From positions 1 through 50,170 of the forward strand of contig CACJHA010000007.1 of NCBI GenBank assembly GCA_902593075.1: a stretch of 50,170 bases of DNA, read 5' to 3'. Below are positions 41,690 through 50,170 of this stretch, one piece after another; position 1 is the first letter of the stretch; the number at the start of each line of letters is the position of its first letter. Origin of the DNA: an uncultured Bacteroidota bacterium. Lineage in GTDB: Bacteria; Bacteroidota; Bacteroidia; Flavobacteriales; Flavobacteriaceae. A model generated the notes under the pieces. The model worked only from the letters and a program-made list of their open reading frames with translations. It was not told the DNA's origin and searched no databases. The translations under genes and the position numbers were made by a program.

Positions 41690-43379
41690 GAGATTAAATA
41701 TTTCAGGTGCTGAGGCGCTAATTAGGGCTCTGTTGGAGGAAGGTGTCGATTTACTTTTTGGATATCCTGGAGGTGCAATTATGCCTGTTTATGATGAGTT
41801 GTATAAATTCAGCGATAAAATCAATCATATCTTGACAAGACACGAACAAGGTGCTACTCATGCAGCACAGGGCTATGCTCGTTCCTCTGGAAAAGTAGGA
41901 GTAGCTATTGCTACATCAGGTCCAGGTGCTACAAATCTAGTTACAGGAATTGCAGATGCTCAAATTGATTCAACACCCATTGTATGTATAACAGGTCAAG
42001 TGGCTTCTCATTTGTTAGGATCAGATGCGTTTCAAGAAACAGATATAATTGGTATTTCAACTCCCGTTACAAAATGGAACTATCAAATCACAAAAGCAAG
42101 TGAGATTCCAGATATAATTTCCAAAGCCTTTTATATTGCTTCAACAGGTCGACCGGGCCCTGTATTAATTGATATAACCAAAGACGCGCAATTTGAATTT
42201 TGTGATTACAATTATAAAAAATGTAAAGGTATAAGGAGTTATTTACCTGTTCCCGAACTTCAAAATGAACAAATTGCTGAAGCAGCAAAAGTGATTAATT
42301 CTTCAAAAAAACCACTAATTGTTTGGGGTCAAGGAGTAATCTTAGCTGAAGCTGAAAATGAATTTAGAGAATTTGTAGAAAATTCAGGAATACCTGCTGT
42401 TTGGACAATCTTAGGCCTATCAGCCCTCCCGACCGATCACCCTCTAAATATGGGAATGGTTGGAATGCATGGTAATTATGGTCCAAACATACTTACAAAT
42501 CAATGTGATGTTTTAATAGCTGTGGGGATGAGGTTTGACGATAGAGTTACCGGAAACCTAAATACTTATGCAAAACAAGCAAAAATAGTTCATTTGGAAA
42601 TTGACCCAGCTGAAATATCCAAAAACGTTTTTTCTCATTTTCCGATTTTAGGTGATTGTAAAGAAAGTTTAAAAAAACTTTCAAATCTAATTAACAAAAA
42701 GTCACTTGATAGTTGGATTGGTCTTTTTGATAAGCATATGAAAATTGAGTATAAATCTGTAATTGAAAAGGATTTGTTTCCAAACAAAGATGGACTTACA
42801 ATGGGAGAAGTAATTAATTCAATAAATAAACACTCTAAGGGTGATGCTATTATAGTTACAGATGTTGGTCAACATCAAATGGTTGCGTGTAGATATGCCA
42901 AATTTAATTCTTCAAAAAGTAATATAACCTCTGGTGGATTAGGCACTATGGGTTTTGCCTTACCTGCCGCCATAGGTGCTAAAATTGGTGCCAGTCACAG
43001 AGAAGTTGTTGCTGTAATTGGTGATGGTGGATATCAAATGACTATTCAAGAATTGGGAACAATTTTTCAAACTAAAACGGCTGTAAAAATAGTTGTATTA
43101 AACAACGATTATCTTGGGATGGTAAGGCAATGGCAACAATTATTTTTTGATAAAAGATATGCTTCGACCGAAATGGTAAATCCAGACTTTGTAAAAATTG
43201 CAGATGGATATAGCATTAAGGCATCAAGAGTATCTGATAGAAAGCATTTAGATAATGCTGTTAAATTATTAATTGAATCCAAAGATGCATATTTTTTAGA
43301 AGTATGTGTTGAAAAAGAGGATAATGTTTTCCCAATGATTCCATCTGGTGCATCTGTCTCTGATATAAGATTAGAATAA
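41673..43379 (+). CDS. ilvB: acetolactate synthase large subunit
   Basis: Thiamine-diphosphate enzyme making acetolactate or acetohydroxybutyrate. The N-terminal motif is [16 protein letters not shown]. The catalytic Glu region is [15 protein letters not shown]. The FAD region is G-M-V-G-M-H-G, and the TDP motif runs from G-D-G-G-Y-Q-M-T to [13 protein letters not shown]. At 568 residues it is normal. The ATG is at 41673, with a second ATG two codons later (41679). The stop overlaps the ilvN start (TAATG). Confidence 0.96.
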   Translation: MNMKNKRLNISGAEALIRALLEEGVDLLFGYPGGAIMPVYDELYKFSDKINHILTRHEQGATHAAQGYARSSGKVGVAIATSGPGATNLVTGIADAQIDSTPIVCITGQVASHLLGSDAFQETDIIGISTPVTKWNYQITKASEIPDIISKAFYIASTGRPGPVLIDITKDAQFEFCDYNYKKCKGIRSYLPVPELQNEQIAEAAKVINSSKKPLIVWGQGVILAEAENEFREFVENSGIPAVWTILGLSALPTDHPLNMGMVGMHGNYGPNILTNQCDVLIAVGMRFDDRVTGNLNTYAKQAKIVHLEIDPAEISKNVFSHFPILGDCKESLKKLSNLINKKSLDSWIGLFDKHMKIEYKSVIEKDLFPNKDGLTMGEVINSINKHSKGDAIIVTDVGQHQMVACRYAKFNSSKSNITSGGLGTMGFALPAAIGAKIGASHREVVAVIGDGGYQMTIQELGTIFQTKTAVKIVVLNNDYLGMVRQWQQLFFDKRYASTEMVNPDFVKIADGYSIKASRVSDRKHLDNAVKLLIESKDAYFLEVCVEKEDNVFPMIPSGASVSDIRLE

Positions 43380-43924
43380 TGGAAGAAAAAAATCAATACA
43401 CAATTTCAATCTATTCGGAGAATAATGTGGGACTTCTCAATAGAGTATCTGCAATTTTTTTGAAAAGACATGTCAATATTATGAGTTTTTCGACTTCTCA
43501 ATCTGAAATAAAAGATGTTTATCGTTTCGTTATAGTAGTTTCTGTAAGTGAGGTACAAATTAAAAAATTAGTTCAACAAATTGAAAAACAAGTTGATGTA
43601 ATTAAAGCATTTTATCATACAGATAAGGAAACTATCTTTCTTGAATCAGCACTATATAAGGTTAAATCTAGTTCCCTTTTTGAAGAGAGACAAATACAAA
43701 ATATTATAAAGGATAGTCATGCAAATATAGTAACAGTGTCACCTGAATATTTTGTTATTGAAAAAACAGGATTTAGAAAGGATACAGAAAAGTTAAGGGA
43801 AGACCTTTCACAATATGGACTTTTACAATTTGTAAGGTCTGGCAGAATTTCTGTAACAAAAGCACCAATGGGAATATCACAAATATTGAATAACTTTAAA
43901 AATCAAAACAAAAAAAATGAGTAA
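43379..43924 (+). CDS. ilvN: acetolactate synthase regulatory subunit
   Basis: The N-terminal ACT domain (residues 6-80: [20 protein letters not shown]) binds valine and carries feedback inhibition. The C-terminal domain (about 85-170: [27 protein letters not shown]) is of the ILVN C-terminal type. At 181 residues it is the long form seen in Bacteroidota. It overlaps ilvB by one base and ilvC by eight, consistent with equal translation of the two synthase subunits. Confidence 0.94.
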   Translation: MEEKNQYTISIYSENNVGLLNRVSAIFLKRHVNIMSFSTSQSEIKDVYRFVIVVSVSEVQIKKLVQQIEKQVDVIKAFYHTDKETIFLESALYKVKSSSLFEERQIQNIIKDSHANIVTVSPEYFVIEKTGFRKDTEKLREDLSQYGLLQFVRSGRISVTKAPMGISQILNNFKNQNKKNE

Positions 43925-45392
43925 TTATTTTAATAAACTATCTCTAAGTGAAAAAATAAATCAGCTTGGTAAATGTAGGTTTATGTCACAGTCAGAATTT
44001 GGAAATGGGGTAGAAGCTTTAAAAAGTAAAAAAATCGTTATAGTCGGGTGCGGAGCCCAAGGTTTAAATCAGGGGCTAAATATGAGAGATTCAGGTTTAG
44101 ATATTTCTTTTGCCTTAAGACAAGAATCAATTGACCAAAAAAGAAATTCATTTTTAAGCGCTACAAAAAATAATTTTAAAACTGGAAATTTTAATGATCT
44201 CATTCCAACTGCTGACTTGGTTCTAAATTTAACCCCAGATAAAAATCACACCTCAGTTGTAAATTCAGTTATGCCTTTAATGAAAAAAGGATCTATTCTT
44301 TCTTATTCACATGGATTCAACATTGTCGAGGAAGGAATAGAGGTTCGAGATGACATTACTGTAATCATGGTGGCCCCAAAATGTCCTGGAACTGAAGTGA
44401 GAGAAGAGTATAAAAGAGGTTTTGGTGTACCAACTTTGATTGCAGTTCATCCTGAGAATGACCCTAATAATAAAGGTTTAGAAATTGCTAAAGCATACGC
44501 TGTAGCTACAGGAGGCAACAGAGCAGGTGTTTTGGAATCCTCTTTTGTTGCTGAGGTTAAATCAGATTTGATGGGAGAGCAAACTATTTTATGTGGGATT
44601 CTTCAAACAGGCTCAATTTTATGTTTTGATAAAATGGTTGAAAATGGAATTGATAGTGGATATGCCTCTAAGCTAGTTCAATTTGGTTGGGAAACAATTA
44701 CAGAGGCTCTGAAGCACGGTGGAATTACTAATATGATGGACCGTCTTTCTAATCCAGCAAAAATTAAAGCTTTTGAATTGTCTGAAAAATTAAAATCCAT
44801 CATGACTCCTTTGTTTAAAAAACACATGGACAATATAATGTCAGGAGAATTTTCTAAAACTATGATGGAAGATTGGTCAAATAAAGATCAAAATCTTTTG
44901 AAATGGAGGTCTGAAACCGCTGACACTTCATTTGAAAAAACGAAAATTACCAATAAAAAAATATCTGAGCAGGAGTTTTTTGATAATGGTGTCTTAATGG
45001 TTGCATTTGTTAGGGCAGGAGTAGAACTTGCATTTGAAACAATGGTTGCAGCTGGAATAAAAGAAGAATCCGCTTATTACGAATCTCTTCACGAAACACC
45101 CTTAATTGCGAATACAATAGCTAGAAAAAAGTTGTATGAAATGAACAGAATTATTTCTGATACAGCAGAATATGGTTGCTATCTATTTGATCATGCTTGT
45201 AAACCACTTTTGAAAAAATTTATGGACGAAATTGATGTTGATGTTATTGGCAAGTCATATAATAGTGGTAAAGATAATTATGTGGATAATAAAAAATTAA
45301 TTGATATTAACGAAATTATTAGATTTCATCCAGTTGAAAATATAGGATACGAATTAAGAGAATCAATGACTGGAATGAAAAAAATCATATAA
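43917..45392 (+). CDS. ilvC: ketol-acid reductoisomerase, class II
   Basis: NADPH-dependent isomeroreductase of valine and isoleucine synthesis. The Rossmann loop is [20 protein letters not shown], followed by A-L-R-Q-E-S, whose Arg binds NADPH phosphate. Mg2+-site segments are present: [23 protein letters not shown], and the repeat E-L-A-F-E-T-M-V. The 491-residue length with a duplicated knotted domain makes it the long class II (E. coli-like) enzyme, and the sequence is strikingly close to E. coli IlvC by eye. It overlaps ilvN by eight bases and ilvA by one. Confidence 0.97.
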   Translation: MSNYFNKLSLSEKINQLGKCRFMSQSEFGNGVEALKSKKIVIVGCGAQGLNQGLNMRDSGLDISFALRQESIDQKRNSFLSATKNNFKTGNFNDLIPTADLVLNLTPDKNHTSVVNSVMPLMKKGSILSYSHGFNIVEEGIEVRDDITVIMVAPKCPGTEVREEYKRGFGVPTLIAVHPENDPNNKGLEIAKAYAVATGGNRAGVLESSFVAEVKSDLMGEQTILCGILQTGSILCFDKMVENGIDSGYASKLVQFGWETITEALKHGGITNMMDRLSNPAKIKAFELSEKLKSIMTPLFKKHMDNIMSGEFSKTMMEDWSNKDQNLLKWRSETADTSFEKTKITNKKISEQEFFDNGVLMVAFVRAGVELAFETMVAAGIKEESAYYESLHETPLIANTIARKKLYEMNRIISDTAEYGCYLFDHACKPLLKKFMDEIDVDVIGKSYNSGKDNYVDNKKLIDINEIIRFHPVENIGYELRESMTGMKKII

Positions 45393-46639
45393 TGAATTTC
45401 CCTACAATTGAAGGTTGTTATGAAGCCAAAGAAAGACTTAATAATGTTTCAGTAAACACACCTTTCCAATTTCTGGATAGAATATCTAAAAATTTTAATG
45501 CTGAGATATACACGAAAAGAGAAGATTTACAATTAGTTCGGTCATTTAAAATAAGAGGTGCATTTAATAAGATTGTTGCTCTTTCTAAGCAGGAGCTTAA
45601 TAGAGGTATAGTTTGCGCTAGTGGAGGAAACCATGCTCAAGGATTTGCATTTGCTTGTAATCATTTAAAAATTAACGGGACAGTATTTATGCCTTTGCCA
45701 ACTCCAAAGCAAAAAATAGATAGAGTAAAAATGTTTGGAGCTGAATATATTAAAATCATTCTTAAAGGTGATACTTATGATGATTCACAAAAAGAAGCTG
45801 AAAGTTTTCAAAAAAAAACAAATTCTATTTTCATTCATCCTTTTGATGATGTAGAAGTTATTCATGGACAAGCTACTATCGCACTTGAAATTCTGGATCA
45901 AATTGATTTTGATCTTGATTACATGTTTATTCCAGTTGGTGGTGGAGGTCTTATTTCTGGGTTTTTGACTGTTTTTAAAAAGTTGTCACCAAAAACTAAA
46001 ATAGTAGGTGTCGAACCCTCCGGTGCAACTTCATTTATAACATCTTTAAAGAATAATAGAAATACTCAGTTAAAAACGATTGATAAGTTTGCGGAAGGTG
46101 TTGCTATTCAAAAAATGGGAGATATTTGCTTTAATTATTGTAAAGATTTAATTGATAAAACTGTTTCGGTTGACGAGGGAAGAATTTGTAAAGAAATTTT
46201 GGATTTATATAACAAGGAAGGTATCGTAGTAGAGCCAGCTGGTGCAATTTCTCTTGCCTGTCTTGATCAATTCTCAGATGAAATTAAAGGAAAAAAAATT
46301 GGTACTATTATTTGTGGAGGAAATAACGATATCACGAGAACTCCAGAAATTAAAGAAAGAGCCCTTCTTTACAGTAATTTAAAACATTATTTTATTGTAA
46401 GATTTCCTCAAAGAGCTGGTTCTTTGAAAAAGTTTGCGTCAGAAATACTTGGTCCTACAGACGATATAACTTTTTTTGAGTACTCAAAGAAAAGTAACAG
46501 AGTTGTTGCTCCTGCAGTTGTTGGTATTGAACTGAAATCCAAAAACGATTTAACACCTCTTATTAAAAGAATGAAAGAGGGTGGTTTTTATGGGGAGTAT
46601 TTAAATGAAAAGCCAGATCTATTTCAATATCTAATCTAG
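45392..46639 (+). CDS. ilvA: threonine ammonia-lyase (threonine dehydratase)
   Basis: PLP enzyme that deaminates threonine to 2-oxobutyrate, the entry to isoleucine. The PLP lysine is in R-S-F-K-I-R-G-A-F-N-K. The phosphate-binding glycine loop is V-G-G-G-G-L-I-S-G, and S-G-G-N-H-A-Q-G-F-A is also present. The C-terminal ~80 residues (H-Y-F-I-V-R-F-P-Q-R-A-G-S-L-K-K-F) form a single ACT-like regulatory domain, so feedback control by isoleucine is likely. This 415-residue architecture is the short biosynthetic form. It is the last gene of the ilv operon, and its stop overlaps the convergent transporter gene by four bases. Confidence 0.95.
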   Translation: MNFPTIEGCYEAKERLNNVSVNTPFQFLDRISKNFNAEIYTKREDLQLVRSFKIRGAFNKIVALSKQELNRGIVCASGGNHAQGFAFACNHLKINGTVFMPLPTPKQKIDRVKMFGAEYIKIILKGDTYDDSQKEAESFQKKTNSIFIHPFDDVEVIHGQATIALEILDQIDFDLDYMFIPVGGGGLISGFLTVFKKLSPKTKIVGVEPSGATSFITSLKNNRNTQLKTIDKFAEGVAIQKMGDICFNYCKDLIDKTVSVDEGRICKEILDLYNKEGIVVEPAGAISLACLDQFSDEIKGKKIGTIICGGNNDITRTPEIKERALLYSNLKHYFIVRFPQRAGSLKKFASEILGPTDDITFFEYSKKSNRVVAPAVVGIELKSKNDLTPLIKRMKEGGFYGEYLNEKPDLFQYLI

Positions 46640-48063
46640 TTAAAGATCAAAGGGATAAAAAACTTATACATCATAATTAGTAGCAGTATCGATATAATAT
46701 TTATAAGAATTCCAGCCCTAACCATTTCAGAAACTTTAACATAACCGCTAGCAAAAACAATCGCATTTGGTGGAGTTGCCATTGGTAACATAAAAGCACA
46801 ACTGCTAGCCATAGTTATTGGAATTAAAAGGTGTAAAACAGGAATCTCTATACCAATCGCGATTCCGGCCATAACTGGTGCAAGGACAGCTACTAAAGCT
46901 ACATTACTCATCAACTCTGTCATGAATAACATCATGGTTATTAAAAGAGATACGGTTAATAAAATATTTAAATTAGCACCAGAAATGGTATCAGTAATAA
47001 GAGAAACAATCCCGGTTTCGGACATTCCTTTTGCCAACGCAAGTCCACCACCGAAAAGAATAAGTATTCCCCAAGCTAAGTTTTTTGTATCGTTCCAATT
47101 TAATATAAATTCAGGTTTTGAGAATTTGGAAGGGATTGCAAAAAGAGAAATTGCACAACCAACGCTGATAATTGTATCTGATAATTTAAATCCAGGAATT
47201 AATTTATTTATAAGTGTTCTAAAAATCCATAAAAAAACGGTTATTCCAAATATTGTCAGTACATGTATTTCTTTTTTATTCAATTTGCCTAGTTCGTTTA
47301 ATTTATTGCTAATTAGTTCTGATGAGGATTTAAATTTTATACTTTGATTTCTAAATAATACCTTAGTTAAAAGGAAGTAGATTATAGCTAGCAACGTTAT
47401 TGAAAAAGGAAGACCGATAATCATCCAATTTAGGAATGATATTTCAATATTGTATTCATTTTCTAATAGACCAATTAGAACAGAATTTGGCGGTGTTCCT
47501 ATAACCGTAGCTATACCACCTGAATTTGCTGAAAAAGCTATTCCAAGCATGACACTTAGAGAAAAGTTTTTCTCACTTTTTGAACCCCCCTTTTTATTAT
47601 CAATTAAAAGATTTATGACCGAAAGGGCAATAGGAAGCATTACAACTGTACTTGCAGTATTGGATATCCACATACTCATAAAGGCAGTTGCAATCATAAA
47701 ACCCAGAATAACTCTGTTTGGGGAAGTTCCAGTTTTATTTATTATTGTAAGAGCAATTCTTTTATGTAGATTAACCTTTTCAAGTGCCAGAGCTAAAACA
47801 AATCCTCCGAAAAAGAGAAAAACTATAGAACTTCCGTAATTTGCTCCAACCTGATTTATTTCCATAATCTCAAACAAAGGAAATACCACTAGAGGCAAAA
47901 GCGATGTAACAGAAATTGAAACCGCTTCTGAAATCCACCAAATTACCATCCAAGCAGCAAGAGCAATAACAATAGATGCTTTTTCATCTATATTCTCAAA
48001 AGCAAGAAAATTGAAAAATATAAAAGATAATGGGCCTAATATTAAACCTGTTTTTTTGATCAT
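46636..48063 (-). CDS. DASS/SLC13-family Na+-coupled carboxylate (or sulfate) transporter
   Basis: A 475-residue inner-membrane protein with both signature SNT motifs of the family: V-I-G-T-P-P-N-S in the first half and M-A-T-P-P-N-A-I-V-F-A-S-G in the second. M-L-P-I-A and M-L-P-M-A-T precede the helical hairpins, and W-I-S-N-T-A-S-T-V-V is also present. The two-repeat elevator layout is complete. Members carry succinate, malate, citrate or sulfate. The first-half motif resembles dicarboxylate carriers, but the substrate is not fixed. It is divergent from the gapN-like gene, with a 111-base gap containing a spaced direct repeat. Confidence 0.9.
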   Translation of the reverse strand: MIKKTGLILGPLSFIFFNFLAFENIDEKASIVIALAAWMVIWWISEAVSISVTSLLPLVVFPLFEIMEINQVGANYGSSIVFLFFGGFVLALALEKVNLHKRIALTIINKTGTSPNRVILGFMIATAFMSMWISNTASTVVMLPIALSVINLLIDNKKGGSKSEKNFSLSVMLGIAFSANSGGIATVIGTPPNSVLIGLLENEYNIEISFLNWMIIGLPFSITLLAIIYFLLTKVLFRNQSIKFKSSSELISNKLNELGKLNKKEIHVLTIFGITVFLWIFRTLINKLIPGFKLSDTIISVGCAISLFAIPSKFSKPEFILNWNDTKNLAWGILILFGGGLALAKGMSETGIVSLITDTISGANLNILLTVSLLITMMLFMTELMSNVALVAVLAPVMAGIAIGIEIPVLHLLIPITMASSCAFMLPMATPPNAIVFASGYVKVSEMVRAGILINIISILLLIMMYKFFIPLIFN

Positions 48064-48099
48064 AAATATTTGGAAAAGATATTAAATTAAAATCAACAA

Positions 48100-48132
48100 G
48101 TAAAACTTTTAAAATTCATTTGTAAAGCTTTT
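48100..48132. repeat. two 11-base direct repeats spaced by two helical turns, possible operator
   Basis: GTAAAACTTTT (48100-48110) and GTAAAGCTTTT (48122-48132) differ at one base and start 22 bases apart, so both would face the same side of the DNA. Each is close to symmetric around its centre. They lie in the divergent gap between the DASS transporter and the gapN-like gene, about 45-75 bases before the latter's ATG. An operator role is inference. Confidence 0.4.
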
Positions 48133-48174
48133 TTTTACTTACAATTATATTTTTTATTTTCGAAAAAAAAATTA

Positions 48175-49776
48175 ATGATTACAAATCCTTCAATACCAGA
48201 TTTAAACGAACCTTATGAAAATTTTGTTGAATGTAAAACTTATCTAGTCGATGGAAAATTAAAAAATTGGTCGGGTAAATCAAGTGAAGTTTTTTCTAAT
48301 ATCTATACAAGAAACAAGGATGGAGAAATTAAACCTACACTTTTGGGATCAATTCCTGACATGGAAACTGAACCAGCACTCGAAGCTTTAGATTCTGCTG
48401 TGGGTGCCTTTAATAGAGGCAAAGGCAAGTGGCCTACAATGAGGGTAGGGGAAAGAATAAAGTGTTTAGAAAAGTTTGCTGGTAAAATGAAAAATTACCG
48501 AGAGGAGGTTGTAAACTTATTGATGTGGGAAATATCTAAAAATAAGGTCGATTCATATAAAGAATTTGATAGAACGGTTGATTACATATATGATACTATT
48601 GAAGCCTACAAGGAGATCGATAGAAAAAGCGCAAAATTTGAAAAACAATCTGGTATTTATGCTCATATAAGAAGAGGACCTTTGGGTGTAATTTTATGTT
48701 TGGGGCCTTATAATTACCCTTTAAATGAGACCTTCTGTTTGCTAATACCTGCCATCATTATGGGAAACACAGCAGTCTTTAAGCCGGCTAAACATGGTGT
48801 TTTATTAATAACTCCCCTTTTAAAAGCCTTTAAAGATAGCTTCCCTCCAGGGGTTGTAAACATTTTATTTGGCCGGGGTAGAAAAATAGCTTCACCCATA
48901 ATGAAAACTGGTAAAATCGACGTTTTAGCTCTGATAGGACACTCTTCTTCAGCAGTCGCTCTCCAAGATTTACATCCAAATAAGAATAGGTTAAGGCTAG
49001 TTTTAGGCTTAGAAGCTAAAAATCCTGGTATAGTTCTACCTGATGCAGATTTGGACTTAACAATTAAAGAATGTATTTCAGGGACTTTATCATACAATGG
49101 TCAGAGATGTACCGCGCTAAAAATTTTATTTGTTCATGAATCTATAGTTGAAGACTTCAACAAAAAATTCGCAAAAGCGGTTGATAATTTAAAATATGGA
49201 CTCCCATGGGAAGAAAATGTTTTTCTCACTCCTTTACCCGAGCCGCATAAAGCAAATTATATGCAAGATTTGATTCATGATGCCGTTAAAAAAGGAGCTA
49301 AGGTTATAAATAAAAAGGGTGGAACCTTATCTCATAACTATTTATATCCCGCTATTTTATATCCTGTATCTACAGATATGAATATATATCATGAGGAACA
49401 GTTTGGTCCTGTGATTCCTGTTATGTCTTACAAAGATATAGACGAACCTCTAAATGTTATGTCTGCATCAGAATATGGACAACAGGTTAGTTTATTTGGT
49501 AATGATGTATCTAAAATTGGTCCATTAGTTGATATTTTAGCAAATTTAGTTTGTAGGGTAAATTTAAACAGTGCTTGTCAAAGAGGACCAGATGTTTATC
49601 CTTTCACAGGTAGAAAAAATTCTGCTGTTAGTACCTTAAGTGTTCACGATGCTCTAAGGTCTTTTTCTATTAGGACATTTGTTGCAGCAAAAGACAATCC
49701 TAAAAACAATGAAATAATAGGCTCTTTGTTAAACTCTAAAGATTCGAATTTTATAAATACAGAATACCTTTTGTAA
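48175..49776 (+). CDS. gapN: NADP-dependent glyceraldehyde-3-phosphate dehydrogenase-like (non-phosphorylating, GapN type)
   Basis: An aldehyde-dehydrogenase superfamily member of 533 residues. The active site has the general base in V-L-G-L-E-A-K-N-P and the catalytic Cys in [10 protein letters not shown]. The Q-R-C-T-A form with following Lys, the [10 protein letters not shown] substrate region, and the C-terminal [13 protein letters not shown] are typical of GapN. GapN oxidises glyceraldehyde 3-phosphate directly to 3-phosphoglycerate while making NADPH. The N-terminal extension of about 40 residues over classic GapN is common in this branch. It is a single gene whose stop lies two bases from the convergent leuB end. 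Another sugar-phosphate aldehyde is possible. Confidence 0.85.
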   Translation: MITNPSIPDLNEPYENFVECKTYLVDGKLKNWSGKSSEVFSNIYTRNKDGEIKPTLLGSIPDMETEPALEALDSAVGAFNRGKGKWPTMRVGERIKCLEKFAGKMKNYREEVVNLLMWEISKNKVDSYKEFDRTVDYIYDTIEAYKEIDRKSAKFEKQSGIYAHIRRGPLGVILCLGPYNYPLNETFCLLIPAIIMGNTAVFKPAKHGVLLITPLLKAFKDSFPPGVVNILFGRGRKIASPIMKTGKIDVLALIGHSSSAVALQDLHPNKNRLRLVLGLEAKNPGIVLPDADLDLTIKECISGTLSYNGQRCTALKILFVHESIVEDFNKKFAKAVDNLKYGLPWEENVFLTPLPEPHKANYMQDLIHDAVKKGAKVINKKGGTLSHNYLYPAILYPVSTDMNIYHEEQFGPVIPVMSYKDIDEPLNVMSASEYGQQVSLFGNDVSKIGPLVDILANLVCRVNLNSACQRGPDVYPFTGRKNSAVSTLSVHDALRSFSIRTFVAAKDNPKNNEIIGSLLNSKDSNFINTEYLL

Positions 49777-49777
49777 A

Positions 49778-50170
49778 TCAACTTGATTTGATGTAGTCAC
49801 AAATTTTATCACCTACCTCAGATGTAGAGTAATAACGATTATCATTTGATAGGTCCTGAGTAACAAATCCTTCTTCAATCGACTTTTCAACTGATTTTTT
49901 TATTAAATCTGATTCTGATTTAAGGTTGAAAGACATTTCAAGCATCATCGCAGCGGAAAGAATTGTAGCTAAAGGATTAGCGATATTTTTTCCTGTAGCT
50001 TCAGGGAATGAACCATGAATGGGTTCATACAACGAATTGACTTCCCCTATTGACGCGGATGGCATCAAACCCATTGATCCTGAAATAACTGAGGCTTCAT
50101 CTGTCAAAATATCACCAAATAAGTTTTCTGTTATAAGTACATCATAATTTTTTGGTGTCTGAATCAAACG
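49778..50170 (-). CDS. leuB: 3-isopropylmalate dehydrogenase, C-terminal part (cut by window edge)
   Basis: The frame is open to the right edge, so the N-terminal two thirds lie outside. The visible ~130 residues carry the LeuB C-terminal hallmarks: V-L-I-T-E-N-L-F-G-D-I-L-T-D-E-A (with the Mg2+-binding Asp), G-S-M-G-L-M-P-S-A-S-I-G, and the NAD-binding Y-E-P-I-H-G-S-F-P-E-A-T-G-K-N-I-A-N-P. It catalyses the oxidative step of leucine synthesis. The remaining leu genes are presumably just beyond the window. It is separate from the ilv operon and on the opposite strand. Confidence 0.95.
   Translation of the reverse strand, partial: RLIQTPKNYDVLITENLFGDILTDEASVISGSMGLMPSASIGEVNSLYEPIHGSFPEATGKNIANPLATILSAAMMLEMSFNLKSESDLIKKSVEKSIEEGFVTQDLSNDNRYYSTSEVGDKICDYIKSS

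Noticed and set aside
47450-47839. 129-codon plus-strand frame inside the DASS transporter gene
   Set aside because: It is antisense to the conserved I-G-T-P-P-N and helix regions of the transporter. Its composition mirrors that gene.
1-50170. CRISPR arrays, insertion sequences, phage or toxin-antitoxin modules
   Set aside because: I found no spaced identical repeats, transposase or integrase motifs, or small paired toxin/antitoxin frames on either strand.

Overview
The window looks like a chromosomal segment of a free-living marine Flavobacteriia-type bacterium (Bacteroidota). The sequence is strongly AT-rich. It carries a SusC/SusD outer-membrane uptake pair, many SPII lipoproteins, and start codons with no Shine-Dalgarno sequence. 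Two good matches to the Bacteroidota -7 element (TAnnTTTG) are visible. Gene order is also typical of the group: ftsK-lolA-lptF/G-ribBA, and the arginine operon headed by a GNAT gene and containing the N-acylornithine-type carbamoyltransferase. Genes are tightly packed. No gene-free stretch exceeds about 250 bases, and I see no transposase, phage gene or CRISPR array.

Layout. (1) 1-13.2 kb is a secreted/cell-surface region. It starts with the end of an unrecognised gene and an InlB-repeat metalloprotease-like lipoprotein. A family-31 glycosidase follows, divergent from a SusC/SusD pair. Then come a gamma-glutamyltranspeptidase-like lipoprotein, an SGNH hydrolase, an N-formylglutamate-amidohydrolase-like lipoprotein, and a second InlB-repeat metalloprotease-like lipoprotein. 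(2) 13.2-23.6 kb is mostly housekeeping: tRNA-Ser(UGA) with its own terminator, a TSUP permease, the ftsK-lolA-lptF/G-ribBA operon, an NhaC antiporter, dihydrolipoyl dehydrogenase and a ThuA-like protein. (3) 23.6-31.5 kb is a complete minus-strand arginine operon, GNAT-argG-argC-argD-argF'-argB-argE-argH. Residues in argF' point to N-succinylated rather than N-acetylated intermediates. (4) 31.7-38.4 kb is a plus-strand overlapping operon, tilS-dsbD-(NRAMP-like)-pxpA-pxpB-pxpC. It links 5-oxoproline hydrolysis to an NRAMP-fold transporter that has lost its metal ligands. (5) 38.4-50.2 kb holds an aldehyde dehydrogenase, the ilvD-ilvB-ilvN-ilvC-ilvA operon, a DASS/SLC13 transporter, a GapN-type dehydrogenase, and the C-terminal part of leuB cut by the window edge.

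How they fit together. Sections 3 and 5 give full arginine synthesis and most of branched-chain amino acid synthesis. Section 1 looks like an outer-surface harvesting locus (glycosidase, TonB-dependent importer, and several exported amide/ester/peptide hydrolases). Section 4 recycles pyroglutamate to glutamate. The observations I rate highest are: the NRAMP-fold carrier without metal ligands inside the 5-oxoprolinase operon; the GGT-fold enzyme lacking the residues that recognise a gamma-glutamyl group; the Ser90/Val280 signature of a succinylornithine carbamoyltransferase beside a GNAT of unproven substrate; and the paired InlB-repeat metalloprotease lipoproteins that bracket the uptake locus.
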